From Gammaproteobacteria bacterium (GTDB lineage: Bacteria > Pseudomonadota > Gammaproteobacteria > Steroidobacterales > Steroidobacteraceae): a stretch of 54,661 bases of DNA. Positions 16,907 through 25,380 of this stretch are shown here, piece after piece; the first letter of the stretch is position 1; each line of letters opens with the position of its first letter. Under the pieces are notes generated by a model. That model did not search any database and had not been told where the DNA came from. It was given only the letters and a program-made list of their open reading frames with translations. The position numbers were made by a program, and so were the translations under genes. The stretch lies in NCBI GenBank assembly GCA_004297335.1, contig SCUD01000007.1, positions 1 to 54,661 on the forward strand, given 5' to 3'.

Positions 16907-19255
16907 ATGCACACGAATTCAAAGACACTCCGGCTGGACCTGAGACCTGTGCTGATTCCAGGAAAGCCCTGCTGCCTGAGTTCGGCACTGGTGCTTTCCG
17001 CCCTCTTCGTGCCGCAGGCGCATGCTCAGGGAGGCAACGGGTCTGCCCTGGAAGAGGTGACTGTCACCTCCCGGCGCTACGAGGAGAACCTGCAGACCGT
17101 GCCGGTCGCGGTCCAGGTGATGGACAACGACTACCTCAAGTCCCAGCACATCTCCACGGCCAAGGAGATCATCGACCTGTCGCCTGGCACCAACTTCACC
17201 CAGTTCAACAAGCTGCAGCATGCCTACAGCATGCGGGGACTCAGTTCACAGACCGAGGGCGCAGCGGGCGACCCGTCCATCCTGACCGTAATCGACGACG
17301 TCGTCATCGTGGCGGACTACCTGAAGTCCGTGGAGTCCTTCGACGTGAGCCGCGTCGAAGTGCTGCGCGGACCGCAAGGCACGTCCTTTGGCCGCAATGC
17401 GACCGGCGGGCTCGTTCACATCATCAGCAATCGACCGACGAGCGATTTCGAGGGATCACTGCAGCTGGGAGCGGGCAACTACGGCCTGTGGGAAGTGGAT
17501 GGCATGCTCAACGGCGCTTTTTCGGACCGCGCCGCCGGCCGTCTCGCGGTTCACTACACGACGCGCGACGGGTACACGAAAGATGTGCTCCGAGGTGTTT
17601 CCCTGGATGGTCAGGAGAGTCTCAGCGTGCGCGGCTCGCTGTTGTTCAACCCTACCGACAGCGTGGACATCTACCTGAAGGCCGAGTACAGCAGGGACGA
17701 CGACCAGACGACCGTGCGGCAGCCACGCGAATGTGATGCTGCCCAGGATCCGTACACTGACTTCATCGACCCTTGCAGCCCGTGGCAAACCGCGGTCGCC
17801 CCGACCTCGTCGTCGCTGGCGGACCCGCCAAGCCAGCCCCTCGAGCTCGAGCGTGAGGTCGTCAACCTGACGGCGCAGGTTACATGGAACATCAATGACA
17901 GCCTGCGACTGACATCGCTTACCGGGTATGTGGACGGCGACGGCCACTACATGATGAGCTCGGCCGGCACGCCGACTCACTTCAATTTCAGTTACGCGCA
18001 GAACCGGTCCACGCAGTTCAGCGAGGAACTGCGCCTCGACAACCACGTTGGAGACCAGGGCCTGCGCTGGCTCGCCGGCATCTATTTCCTCAACGACGAC
18101 CATGACCTGACTGCCGGGCGCTGGTGGTTCACGGAGGACTTCACCGTTTACCCCTTCGGTCCGCCACGCCCGGTGACTCAGGTCGAGGCACCACAAGCGA
18201 ACCAGACCGAGAGTTACGGCATCTATGGCGAGCTTGGCTTCGGCTTCACGGAGAAGCTGAGAGGCACGGCAGGCCTGCGTTACAGCTACGACAAGAAGGA
18301 TTTCGTCGTCAGCCACACGGGTTACGGGTCCGTGGGGCCGGTCTCGAACTTCCTGGCCGACGTCTCCGAGAATGGCGGTCCATGCCCTCCCGGCCCTTAT
18401 TGCGAGCTTGCGTTCTACGACGCCAGGGGCAGTGAGAGCTGGGATCACCTCAGTTACCGGGTATCGCTCGACTACGCGGTCAGCGACCAAACCATGGTCT
18501 ACGGCGCCATTTCCGAGGCCTACAAGACCGGCGGCTTCAACGCCGAGCCGCAGACCGCCGCGGATGCGGCCGTCCCGTATGACCCGGAGACGGCCCTGAA
18601 CTTCGAAATCGGCCTCAAGTCACAGTGGCTCAACCGGGTGCGATTGAACGCGAGCGCGTTCTACGTTGAGTACGATGACCAGCAAGTCACTGTCTTCCGG
18701 TCAGGGACGAGTGGATACATCACCCAGGTCATCGACAACGCGGCCAAGAGCGACGTGCTGGGCCTCGAGGTCGAGTACGCATGGCAGCTCAGCGAGTACT
18801 TCCGACTGAGCGGCAGTTACGCCCGGCTCGACGCGCAGTTCCAGGACACGACCATTCAGGCAGGGCCGGCGCCCGAAGACATCCTGGACATCAGCGGTAA
18901 CCGCCCGGGCAACGTGCCGGAGTGGACCGCAACGCTGGTTGGAGAGGTCGAGATTCCCCTCGCGGGCGGTTCCCGGCTGGCGCTGCGCGCCGACTGGCGT
19001 GGTCGTAGCTCCGTCTACAATGACCAGTTCAACACCCCCGCCGACCTGAGGCCAGGATCGGACATCATCGGCGCGAGCGTTGCGTGGACGTCGGCTGGTG
19101 GGGACTTGCGGATCATGCTGTGGGGCAGGAACCTCACCGAGGATGTGGATGTCCTCAACATCGGGCCGCAGCCGCCATTCCTCCGCGCCGGCGCTCCAAC
19201 CTCGTTCGGGCCACCGCGCACTTTCGGCGGAACCGTGTCGTACGCATTCCGCTGA
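16907..19255 (+). CDS. TonB-dependent outer-membrane receptor
   Basis: I chose the ATG at 16907 because GGGGAGA lies 8 bp upstream; an upstream TTG in frame would begin inside the operator palindrome. The product has 782 residues. A signal peptide ends near AHAQ (about residue 40), and the TonB box is LEEVTVTSRR. The plug domain contains FDVSRVEVLRGPQGTSFGRN, and a C-terminal beta barrel ends in an aromatic-Arg. The receptor imports a large or scarce substrate with TonB/ExbBD energy. It is divergent from the gntR-MFS-sulfatase operon and probably takes up the island's substrate. Confidence 0.93.
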   Translation: MHTNSKTLRLDLRPVLIPGKPCCLSSALVLSALFVPQAHAQGGNGSALEEVTVTSRRYEENLQTVPVAVQVMDNDYLKSQHISTAKEIIDLSPGTNFTQFNKLQHAYSMRGLSSQTEGAAGDPSILTVIDDVVIVADYLKSVESFDVSRVEVLRGPQGTSFGRNATGGLVHIISNRPTSDFEGSLQLGAGNYGLWEVDGMLNGAFSDRAAGRLAVHYTTRDGYTKDVLRGVSLDGQESLSVRGSLLFNPTDSVDIYLKAEYSRDDDQTTVRQPRECDAAQDPYTDFIDPCSPWQTAVAPTSSSLADPPSQPLELEREVVNLTAQVTWNINDSLRLTSLTGYVDGDGHYMMSSAGTPTHFNFSYAQNRSTQFSEELRLDNHVGDQGLRWLAGIYFLNDDHDLTAGRWWFTEDFTVYPFGPPRPVTQVEAPQANQTESYGIYGELGFGFTEKLRGTAGLRYSYDKKDFVVSHTGYGSVGPVSNFLADVSENGGPCPPGPYCELAFYDARGSESWDHLSYRVSLDYAVSDQTMVYGAISEAYKTGGFNAEPQTAADAAVPYDPETALNFEIGLKSQWLNRVRLNASAFYVEYDDQQVTVFRSGTSGYITQVIDNAAKSDVLGLEVEYAWQLSEYFRLSGSYARLDAQFQDTTIQAGPAPEDILDISGNRPGNVPEWTATLVGEVEIPLAGGSRLALRADWRGRSSVYNDQFNTPADLRPGSDIIGASVAWTSAGGDLRIMLWGRNLTEDVDVLNIGPQPPFLRAGAPTSFGPPRTFGGTVSYAFR

Positions 19256-19434
19256 CAGTTGCCCTCTGCCGACACAGGAGGGGACCAGTACGCCTGGTGG
19301 TGTAGCAAATTCCCGGTTCATGTTCCGGGGACGCGGAGCGCGACGCCAGGCGGCTTCCATCGATGCGCGGCGGTGAAGGTGTCGGCCGGGGGACCGTCGA
19401 AGTGGCACCGTTCGCAGCAATGCGCAATGTGATC

Positions 19435-19625
19435 GCAGTCGCCTGCAGCAGCAGGCAGCGCCACTGACCGGCCTCGTTCCGCCAGACCTGCGAGAAGCGC
19501 GCCTCGACGCCGCGGGCGTACCGGTCGCGCAACTTCTGGCTGACCGGATTTCCTATCCGCAGAGTGTCACCACCGTTCGCTGGACTTCCAGCGCAGCATC
19601 AGCGAGCGGCGTGTCCCACTCGTCA
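19435..19625 (-). pseudogene. Remnant of a SnoaL/NTF2-like protein
   Basis: In the gap between the receptor gene and the racemase, two minus-strand frames together read DEWDTPLADAALEVQRTVV and then, after a frame change near 19560, KLRDRYARGVEARFSQVW followed by GQWRCLLLQAT. This resembles the last third of NTF2-fold proteins (‘…ARGVEARFTQVW…W.L…QAT’). No start or complete frame remains, so I read it as a broken gene. The rest of 19256-19628 shows nothing recognisable. Confidence 0.4.
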
Positions 19626-19628
19626 TGA

Positions 19629-20375
19629 TCATGCCGACTTCGCGCACGCTGGGTTCGCCTCGGCCCGGAAGGTCTCGCCGAACAACCCGTAGGTCGTCCG
19701 ACTGTGCGAGATCCCGCTGCGTACGAGGAGCTGCAGATAGCCAATGCCGGCCGCCACGGGCTCGACCACCGGTACGGATCTGCCGTTCGCCGCCAGCCGC
19801 TGCGCGAGCTCACGGGCAAACCCGCAGAACCCGGTGCAGCCCAGGACGATCGCCTCGGCGCCGTCCTTGTCGATCGCCTGCTCGGCCTGCTCCTGAAGTT
19901 GGGCTTCGATGAACTTCTGGTTGCCATAGTCAACGCTGACCATTTCCAGGCCCCTGAGCGAGGCGATGTTGGACTCGATTCCCAACTTCCTCGCGAGTTG
20001 GCGGATCGCCGCGAACAGCTCCTTGCGCAGCGTCACGATCGACCAGCCGTTTGCGACCAGGGAGGCGGTCAGCGCAGCCGGCTGAAAGCCGCCGACGACC
20101 GGTATCTGCAACCGACCGCGAGCGGCGTCGACAGCCGGGTCACCGAAACAGGAGATGAACACGGCATCGCAGCCGTCGCGTTCCGCTTGGACAGCCTTCT
20201 CTACGATGAGATGCTCGTCGAGGCCCTGTTCGAAGACGCAAAGCGGATCTGCCGGGTCCGGTTCGAGGTTGACGACATCGATCGCAAGGTCGGGCGCTGC
20301 AAGAGGCCGGGCATCCTGCAACTGCTGCTCCGTATACACGTTGGTCCGAAAAGGAATGATGATCCTGATCTTCAT
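19629..20375 (-). CDS. Asp/Glu/hydantoin racemase-family protein
   Basis: The ATG at 20375 follows GGGAGGGG. The 248-residue protein has the two halves and two catalytic cysteines of the family, in DAVFISCFGDP (acid/base Cys one) and AIVLGCTGFCGFA (Cys two), with VVEPVAAGIGYLQ near the end. Hydantoin racemases interconvert 5-substituted hydantoin enantiomers without a cofactor; aspartate/glutamate racemases and maleate isomerase share the fold. A hydantoin-type role fits the HyuA-like protein in the same island. Confidence 0.8.
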   Translation of the reverse strand: MKIRIIIPFRTNVYTEQQLQDARPLAAPDLAIDVVNLEPDPADPLCVFEQGLDEHLIVEKAVQAERDGCDAVFISCFGDPAVDAARGRLQIPVVGGFQPAALTASLVANGWSIVTLRKELFAAIRQLARKLGIESNIASLRGLEMVSVDYGNQKFIEAQLQEQAEQAIDKDGAEAIVLGCTGFCGFARELAQRLAANGRSVPVVEPVAAGIGYLQLLVRSGISHSRTTYGLFGETFRAEANPACAKSA

Positions 20376-20400
20376 ATTCGCCCCTCCCGTCGCCTTGTGC

Positions 20401-20520
20401 CTGTTCAAGTACGATCTCAGCACCGGCACCATCATAGTCCCCGTCCGCAAGATTGGTGCCGAACACCGTCACCTGCCAGCGGCCATGGCCGGTCGCGAAG
20501 GTCGCGCGCTTTCGCCAGAC
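20401..20520 (-). pseudogene. Fragment of a TonB-receptor C-terminus
   Basis: The minus strand reads RATFATGHGRWQVTVFGTNL followed by ADGDYDGAGAE. It parallels the intact receptor just downstream (AFTSRDGHWQVAVFGTNLGD…). Only about 40 codons remain and the frame has no start or barrel. It is a relic of a related receptor, or of a duplication of the present one. Confidence 0.7.
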
Positions 20521-20544
20521 CGCAGGATCCCTGGCGCGCGCCGA

Positions 20545-22749
20545 TCAGAACGTGTAGGAGATGCGCCCGCCGATCATCCGTGGCGGATTGATGTGCTTGA
20601 TCACGCCGAGCGGCGACCAGTCCGCGCCGGCCGTGTAATAGGCCTCGTCGCCCAGGTTGGTACCGAACACGGCGACCTGCCAGTGGCCGTCGCGGCTGGT
20701 GAAGGCCACGCGGGCGTTGACCAGGCCGAACGAGCCCTGGCTCATCGCCGGATCGTTGAACTGCGAGAAGAACACCTCGTCCTGCCAGTTGTAGCCCGCG
20801 CTCAACGCCAGCGTGCCGTAGTCGCCGACCGGGAACTCGTAGCGCGCCGCCAGGTTGAGCTTCCATTCCGGCGAGTAGTTGAGCCGGTTGCCAGCTGCGT
20901 CGAGCGGCACATTCGGCGTTGCGGAGCGCGCGGTCATGAACTCATCGTAGCTCGCGTCCAGCCAGGCAATGCCCGCATACAGCTCGAAGTTGCGCACCGG
21001 TACGGCGGTCAACTCCAGCTCGAGGCCCTGCACGGTCGCCTCGGCGGCGTTGCGCAGTTCGACGCGCGGCGCGCCACCGGTCTGGCTGACGTCGACGAAG
21101 CCCTGCACCTGCATGTCCGAGTAGTCGTACCGGAACGCGCTCGCATTCAGGCGCAGGCGCCGGTCGGCCCATTCCGACTTGATGCCGACCTCGTACGCCC
21201 ACAGGAATTCCGGGTCGAACGCCGGCTGCTGGGCGGAAAAGTTGAAACCGCCGCTCTTGAAGCCGCGCGTGACCGAAAGGTACAGGAGCGAGTCGTCACT
21301 GAGGCGATAGTCGAGGCCGAACTTCGGCGTCCACGCGTCCCAATCAGCGGAACCCTGCTGAGTGAAGCCGCCAAACGGCAGCGGCACGCCGCCGAACAGG
21401 AGTGCCGACATCGCGTCGATCGATTTCTCCTCGTGGCTGTAGCGCAGTCCGGCGGTGACCGACAAGCGCTCCGTGGCGGCGAAGGTGCCCTGCGCGAAGC
21501 CAGCCCAGGCGTCGGTCTCCGAGGTCACTTCATTCGAACTGCCGAGAGCCGGGCTGCCGAACATCATCAGGCCGATCAGCGGCAGGCTGCCATTGAGGCG
21601 GAGCGCGTCCTTCTCGGTCAGGTAGTACAGGCCGAACAGCCAGTCGAGCCGTCCAGTGCTGCCGACGAGCTGCAGCTCCTGCGAGAACTGGTGCTGCCGT
21701 TCGGTGGCGTCATCGACCGACATGGCCACGATCTCGGTCCAGTCGCTGTCATTGGCGCCAAGGAAGTCGAGTTCCCGGTACGCGGTGATCGAGGTCAGCT
21801 TCTGGCCACCGGGCAGGTCGATGACCACCTTCCCCGCAACCCCCTGGTTCTCGATGTCCGAGTTCGAGGCATCGCCGGGCATGCTGACGGTCCATGGATC
21901 TGCAATGACCGCCGGCATGAACGGCGGCGGCAGCATGACCAGGTTGCCGGCCACGTCGGTCACGACAGCCTTCTGCACGTCACGGTGATCGTCTGAATGG
22001 TAATAGTCGGCGCTGAGGACGATATCAATGGCCTCCGTCGGCCGGAAGCGCAGCTGGGCACGTACGGCCTCGATATCCTCGTCGTTGACCTCGTCCGGGC
22101 TGGCGGCGGGATGGATGTTATCGACGTAGCCGTCGCGTTCACTGGTCATCGCGGCGATGCCCGCCATCAGCCTGCCGGCCACGAGCGGACCGCTCAGGCT
22201 GCCGGCGAAGCGCTGGCGGCCGTAGTCGCCGAATTCGGCACTGAGGCTGCCGCGCACTTCGTCGGCCGGCAACCGCGTCACCAGGTTGATCGTGCCGCCC
22301 GCCGAGTTGCGCCCGTACAGCGTGCCCTGCGGCCCGCGCAGGACCTCGACACGCTCGAGATCGACGAACTCCGCGAACACCATCATTGGTCGCGCCATGT
22401 ACACGCCATCGACGTGCACGGTCGTGCTCGGGTCGGATCCGGGAAATACGTTGTTGCTGCCAACGCCGCGGATGTAGAGCTGGGCCCATGAGGCGTTGTT
22501 GCCGACCGTCAGGCCCGGCGTGAAGGCGCCGAGATCACGGATGCCCTCGATGTGCGCGTTTTCCAGCGCTGCGGCCGAGAACGCCGTGATCGACAGCGGG
22601 GTTTCCTGCAGCAGCGTTTCACCGCGCTTGGTGGCGGTCACCGTGACCGGTTCGAGTGTTTCCTGCGCCTGGGCCGCTGCTGTGGTCAGCAGGGCACCGC
22701 CAGTCATACTCATACCGACCAGCACCGACAGCTTCGACCTGGCATTCAT
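20545..22749 (-). CDS. TonB-dependent outer-membrane receptor
   Basis: From the ATG at 22749 (GGGGGA upstream) the product has 734 residues. It has a signal peptide of about 28 residues ending AAAQAQ, a TonB box LEPVTVTATKRG, a plug with LERVEVLRGPQGTLYGRNSAG, and a 22-strand-type barrel ending SYTF with a terminal Phe as required for BAM assembly. It is likely the uptake route for the compound handled by the creatinase-like and hydantoinase-like proteins of this island. Its upstream region holds the inverted half-site pair shared with the hyuA-like gene. Confidence 0.93.
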   Translation of the reverse strand: MNARSKLSVLVGMSMTGGALLTTAAAQAQETLEPVTVTATKRGETLLQETPLSITAFSAAALENAHIEGIRDLGAFTPGLTVGNNASWAQLYIRGVGSNNVFPGSDPSTTVHVDGVYMARPMMVFAEFVDLERVEVLRGPQGTLYGRNSAGGTINLVTRLPADEVRGSLSAEFGDYGRQRFAGSLSGPLVAGRLMAGIAAMTSERDGYVDNIHPAASPDEVNDEDIEAVRAQLRFRPTEAIDIVLSADYYHSDDHRDVQKAVVTDVAGNLVMLPPPFMPAVIADPWTVSMPGDASNSDIENQGVAGKVVIDLPGGQKLTSITAYRELDFLGANDSDWTEIVAMSVDDATERQHQFSQELQLVGSTGRLDWLFGLYYLTEKDALRLNGSLPLIGLMMFGSPALGSSNEVTSETDAWAGFAQGTFAATERLSVTAGLRYSHEEKSIDAMSALLFGGVPLPFGGFTQQGSADWDAWTPKFGLDYRLSDDSLLYLSVTRGFKSGGFNFSAQQPAFDPEFLWAYEVGIKSEWADRRLRLNASAFRYDYSDMQVQGFVDVSQTGGAPRVELRNAAEATVQGLELELTAVPVRNFELYAGIAWLDASYDEFMTARSATPNVPLDAAGNRLNYSPEWKLNLAARYEFPVGDYGTLALSAGYNWQDEVFFSQFNDPAMSQGSFGLVNARVAFTSRDGHWQVAVFGTNLGDEAYYTAGADWSPLGVIKHINPPRMIGGRISYTF

Positions 22750-22840
22750 GACTGCATTTCCCCCAATGAGGCAACCGGGCGGACGACGGGACTTGTGAGC
22801 CGGGATTGTCGACTCGCGCGCACACGGCCCACAATCCGCC

Positions 22841-22897
22841 GAAAAGGGTGACCAGCGACCGGTCGCGGCGGCGCAACGTCCACCCTTTTCGGGTGTA
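22841..22897 (-). promoter_or_regulatory. Paired inverted half-sites upstream of the second TonB receptor gene
   Basis: CCGAAAAGGGT (22839-22849) and its reverse complement ACCCTTTTCGG (22882-22892), followed by GTGTA, lie about 44 bp apart, 90 bp before the receptor ATG. The same pair, 43 bp apart, precedes the hyuA-like gene at 30405-30459. A MalT/LuxR-type activator encoded next to the second site is the obvious candidate. Confidence 0.6.
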
Positions 22898-22900
22898 TCC

Positions 22901-24130
22901 TCAGGCACCAGCGACCTGCAGTTCGCCGGTGGCCAGCGCCGACAGCGAATCGCAGCCGCGCTCCGTGATCACGACCGGATCCGCCGCGATGGCGAAGCTC
23001 TCGCCCTCGGTACCGAAGCCGAACACCGTCAGAGTCATGCCCGGCTCGAGCACATGCGGATCCCCGGCCCGCAGGATCAGGTCCTCGTGCCAGAGGGAGC
23101 GGAAACCAATGCCGGTTCCGTAGGCGGCATAGAAGGCCTCGTGCTCCCGGACCTGGCGGGCCGCCATGACCGTCCGCGCAATCGCGTCAGCCGTCGCACC
23201 GGGGCGCAGCAGTGACCGCGTCAGTTCGATCGACTCCCGGGCCCGCGCGTGCGCGGCGCGGAGCTCGGCGCCCGGCAAGGCCCCACAGACGACAGTACGC
23301 CCACCGACCACGTGGTACCGGTTGTAGCAGCCAGCCGCCTCGACAAACAGCCCGTCGCCGGCCCGCAGCCGGCGCCGTGAAGGCGGCAGGCAGTGCATGC
23401 GCGACAGCGCGATCGGCATCAGCATCAGCGGCTGCGCCACGTCGTCGCCGCCGGCAGCGTAGACCGCGTGTACGGCCTGTGCGTGCACATCGCACTCGCG
23501 CACGCCCGGCCGGATGGCAGCCAGCGCGGCGGCCATGAACACGTCGTAGAGCCGGCCCGCCTGCCGCATCATCGAGATCTCGGCCGGCGACTTGCGGATG
23601 CGCAGCTCCATCACCAGGTCGGAAGCATCTACGAGCGTGCCGCCACCAGCCTCGGTCCGGCTGCGGACCAGCGCGTAGTCGTGCGCGTTGAGCTGCTGGC
23701 TGCGGGTCTCGATCCCGATCCGCCGCCCGGCCAGCAGGCCGCGTCCGGCCAGCAACGCCACGGTCTGCGCAGCGTTGTCGTCGCGAAACGGCTCGTCGTA
23801 GCTCTGGATGTCGCGCAATACGGTCGACCGGCTGAGCCACGGAACCAGCGTGTTGCGAACGCAGGCTGTCGGTTCGCCGTCACAGGGTGCCAGCACCACT
23901 CCATACGGGATGGCCGCGCCGGCGGCCAGATCGTAGCCGTAGAGATAGTACAGGCTATGAATCGAGTAGAGCAGCACGGCGTCGAGACCGCGCGCTGCCA
24001 GCGCCTCCTGCAGGCGGCGCTGCCGCGCCGCGTACTCGGCGGCTTCGAATACCAGCGGCTGGTCCGGGTCGAGGTCTGGCAGCGCCAGCGGATCGGCCGC
24101 TGTGCTGCCTGAGCTGAATGCCTTACTCAC
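22901..24130 (-). CDS. M24/creatinase-fold hydrolase lacking metal ligands
   Basis: Translation probably begins at the GTG at 24130, 4 bp after the MFS stop and 9 bp after GAGGAG, giving 409 residues. There is an N-terminal creatinase domain (about 30-165) and a pita-bread C-terminal domain. All five metal ligands of methionine/proline aminopeptidases are replaced: FVEAAG (Glu264 for Asp), NRYHVVGGRT (no second Asp), YGTGIG (Thr for His), LTVFGFG and AIAADP (no Glu). Creatinase and ectoine hydrolase (DoeA/EutD) also work without metal, and the ‘E-AG…RYH…RT’ pattern resembles ectoine-hydrolase-like proteins. It likely hydrolyses a C-N bond in a small cyclic compound. Confidence 0.82.
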   Translation of the reverse strand: MSKAFSSGSTAADPLALPDLDPDQPLVFEAAEYAARQRRLQEALAARGLDAVLLYSIHSLYYLYGYDLAAGAAIPYGVVLAPCDGEPTACVRNTLVPWLSRSTVLRDIQSYDEPFRDDNAAQTVALLAGRGLLAGRRIGIETRSQQLNAHDYALVRSRTEAGGGTLVDASDLVMELRIRKSPAEISMMRQAGRLYDVFMAAALAAIRPGVRECDVHAQAVHAVYAAGGDDVAQPLMLMPIALSRMHCLPPSRRRLRAGDGLFVEAAGCYNRYHVVGGRTVVCGALPGAELRAAHARARESIELTRSLLRPGATADAIARTVMAARQVREHEAFYAAYGTGIGFRSLWHEDLILRAGDPHVLEPGMTLTVFGFGTEGESFAIAADPVVITERGCDSLSALATGELQVAGA

Positions 24131-24134
24131 TTCC

Positions 24135-25355
24135 TCATGCTCCTCGAAAGCTGGCTGCGTGCGCGGCAGCCTGCCCATCGCTGTTCTCGCGCAGCAGCAG
24201 CATGACCATCGCTGCCGCAACCAGGAGTCCCGCAATGAGCAGGAACGCAACTCGTGGCGCGCCAGTCACGTCGATCACCTTGCCCGCAATCACTGGCCCG
24301 GTGATGCCAATGAGATTGCCGAGCGTGAACGTCAAGCCAATCGCCGAGCCAGCCAGTGGCGGGCCGACTCCCGGTACGTCGACCGGCAGGGTCATGACGA
24401 TCGGCAGGGCCATTCCCTGGGCGACTCCAGTCATCACCAGTGCCACGACCAGCGCATTCCCGGTCACCGCGGCGAAGGATGGAATGCACAGCGCGGCCAG
24501 CAAGGCGGCGCCGACGAGAATCGCCTTCTTCCTGCCCAGCCGATCCGAGAGGACTCCCGTCACCAGTGTGCCGATCACGCCGGCCCACATCACGATGGCT
24601 ACCAGCTCGCCCTCATGGCTGATCCCCCTTTCTCGCAGGAGGACCGGCAGCAAACTCATGATCGGTCCCATGGCGAAGTTGAATGCCCCGAGGTAGAGCC
24701 CCAACAACCAGACATCCCGGATGCCAAGTACCTTCGCCAGGCCGGCCCGGAGGTCGTGCGAACCGCGGACTGCATCCGCACCGGGTTCGCGCCAAACCAG
24801 CACCCAGATCACGGCCACCAGCACGCAGACACCGCCGATCAGCGCCATTGCGCCGCGCCAGCCGCCGCAGAGCGGGGACAACAGGCTGGCGCTGGTCGCC
24901 AACCCAGCGCCGACGCCCAGCGGGGCGGCGGCGAACACGAGCCCTGCGGGCACCCCCATCGCGTTGGCCGGAAACCGGGCCCGGAGAACCCTGGGGATGC
25001 TGGGGTACAGGCAAGCAACACCCACGCCAACCAGGACCGTGCTGATCGCCAGACCCGCCACGCTCGTAACCAGCACGCGCATCCCCGCACCCAGTCCTGC
25101 CGCGAGCAGCGCACCGCCGATGATCCAGCGGGAGCCAAAGCGATCGGCCGCGCTACCGGCGGCCAGCGCCAGGAAGATCGAGGCCAGCGTGACCAGCGCA
25201 AAGACCATGCCCATCTGCGCCTTGCTCATGGGGATTTCGGCGCGGATCTCCGCAAACAACGGCGGCAGGCTGGCAAAGGCCTGCACCAGCACAAACAGCG
25301 CCACGAACAGCAGTCCCACGATCAACCAGCGCGAAATGCGGCTGGAACCGGTCAT
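24135..25355 (-). CDS. MFS transporter
   Basis: From the ATG at 25355 the protein has 406 residues with about 12 membrane helices. The MFS loop motifs are GSAADRFGSRW and LSDRLGRKKA. It resembles sugar-phosphate/cyanate (CynX) and nitrate-type carriers in general shape, but I cannot assign a substrate. The gene lies between the quinone-reductase-like gene (26 bp) and the creatinase-fold gene (4 bp) in the same operon. It probably imports the compound after TonB-dependent passage of the outer membrane. Confidence 0.87.
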   Translation of the reverse strand: MTGSSRISRWLIVGLLFVALFVLVQAFASLPPLFAEIRAEIPMSKAQMGMVFALVTLASIFLALAAGSAADRFGSRWIIGGALLAAGLGAGMRVLVTSVAGLAISTVLVGVGVACLYPSIPRVLRARFPANAMGVPAGLVFAAAPLGVGAGLATSASLLSPLCGGWRGAMALIGGVCVLVAVIWVLVWREPGADAVRGSHDLRAGLAKVLGIRDVWLLGLYLGAFNFAMGPIMSLLPVLLRERGISHEGELVAIVMWAGVIGTLVTGVLSDRLGRKKAILVGAALLAALCIPSFAAVTGNALVVALVMTGVAQGMALPIVMTLPVDVPGVGPPLAGSAIGLTFTLGNLIGITGPVIAGKVIDVTGAPRVAFLLIAGLLVAAAMVMLLLRENSDGQAAAHAASFRGA

Positions 25356-25380
25356 GCCAGCTCGCGCGGCGCTGTGGCGT

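Noticed and set aside
20155-21996. 613-codon plus-strand frame over the racemase and TonB receptor genes
   Set aside because: It runs antisense across two genes with clear signatures; no start context or motif supports it.
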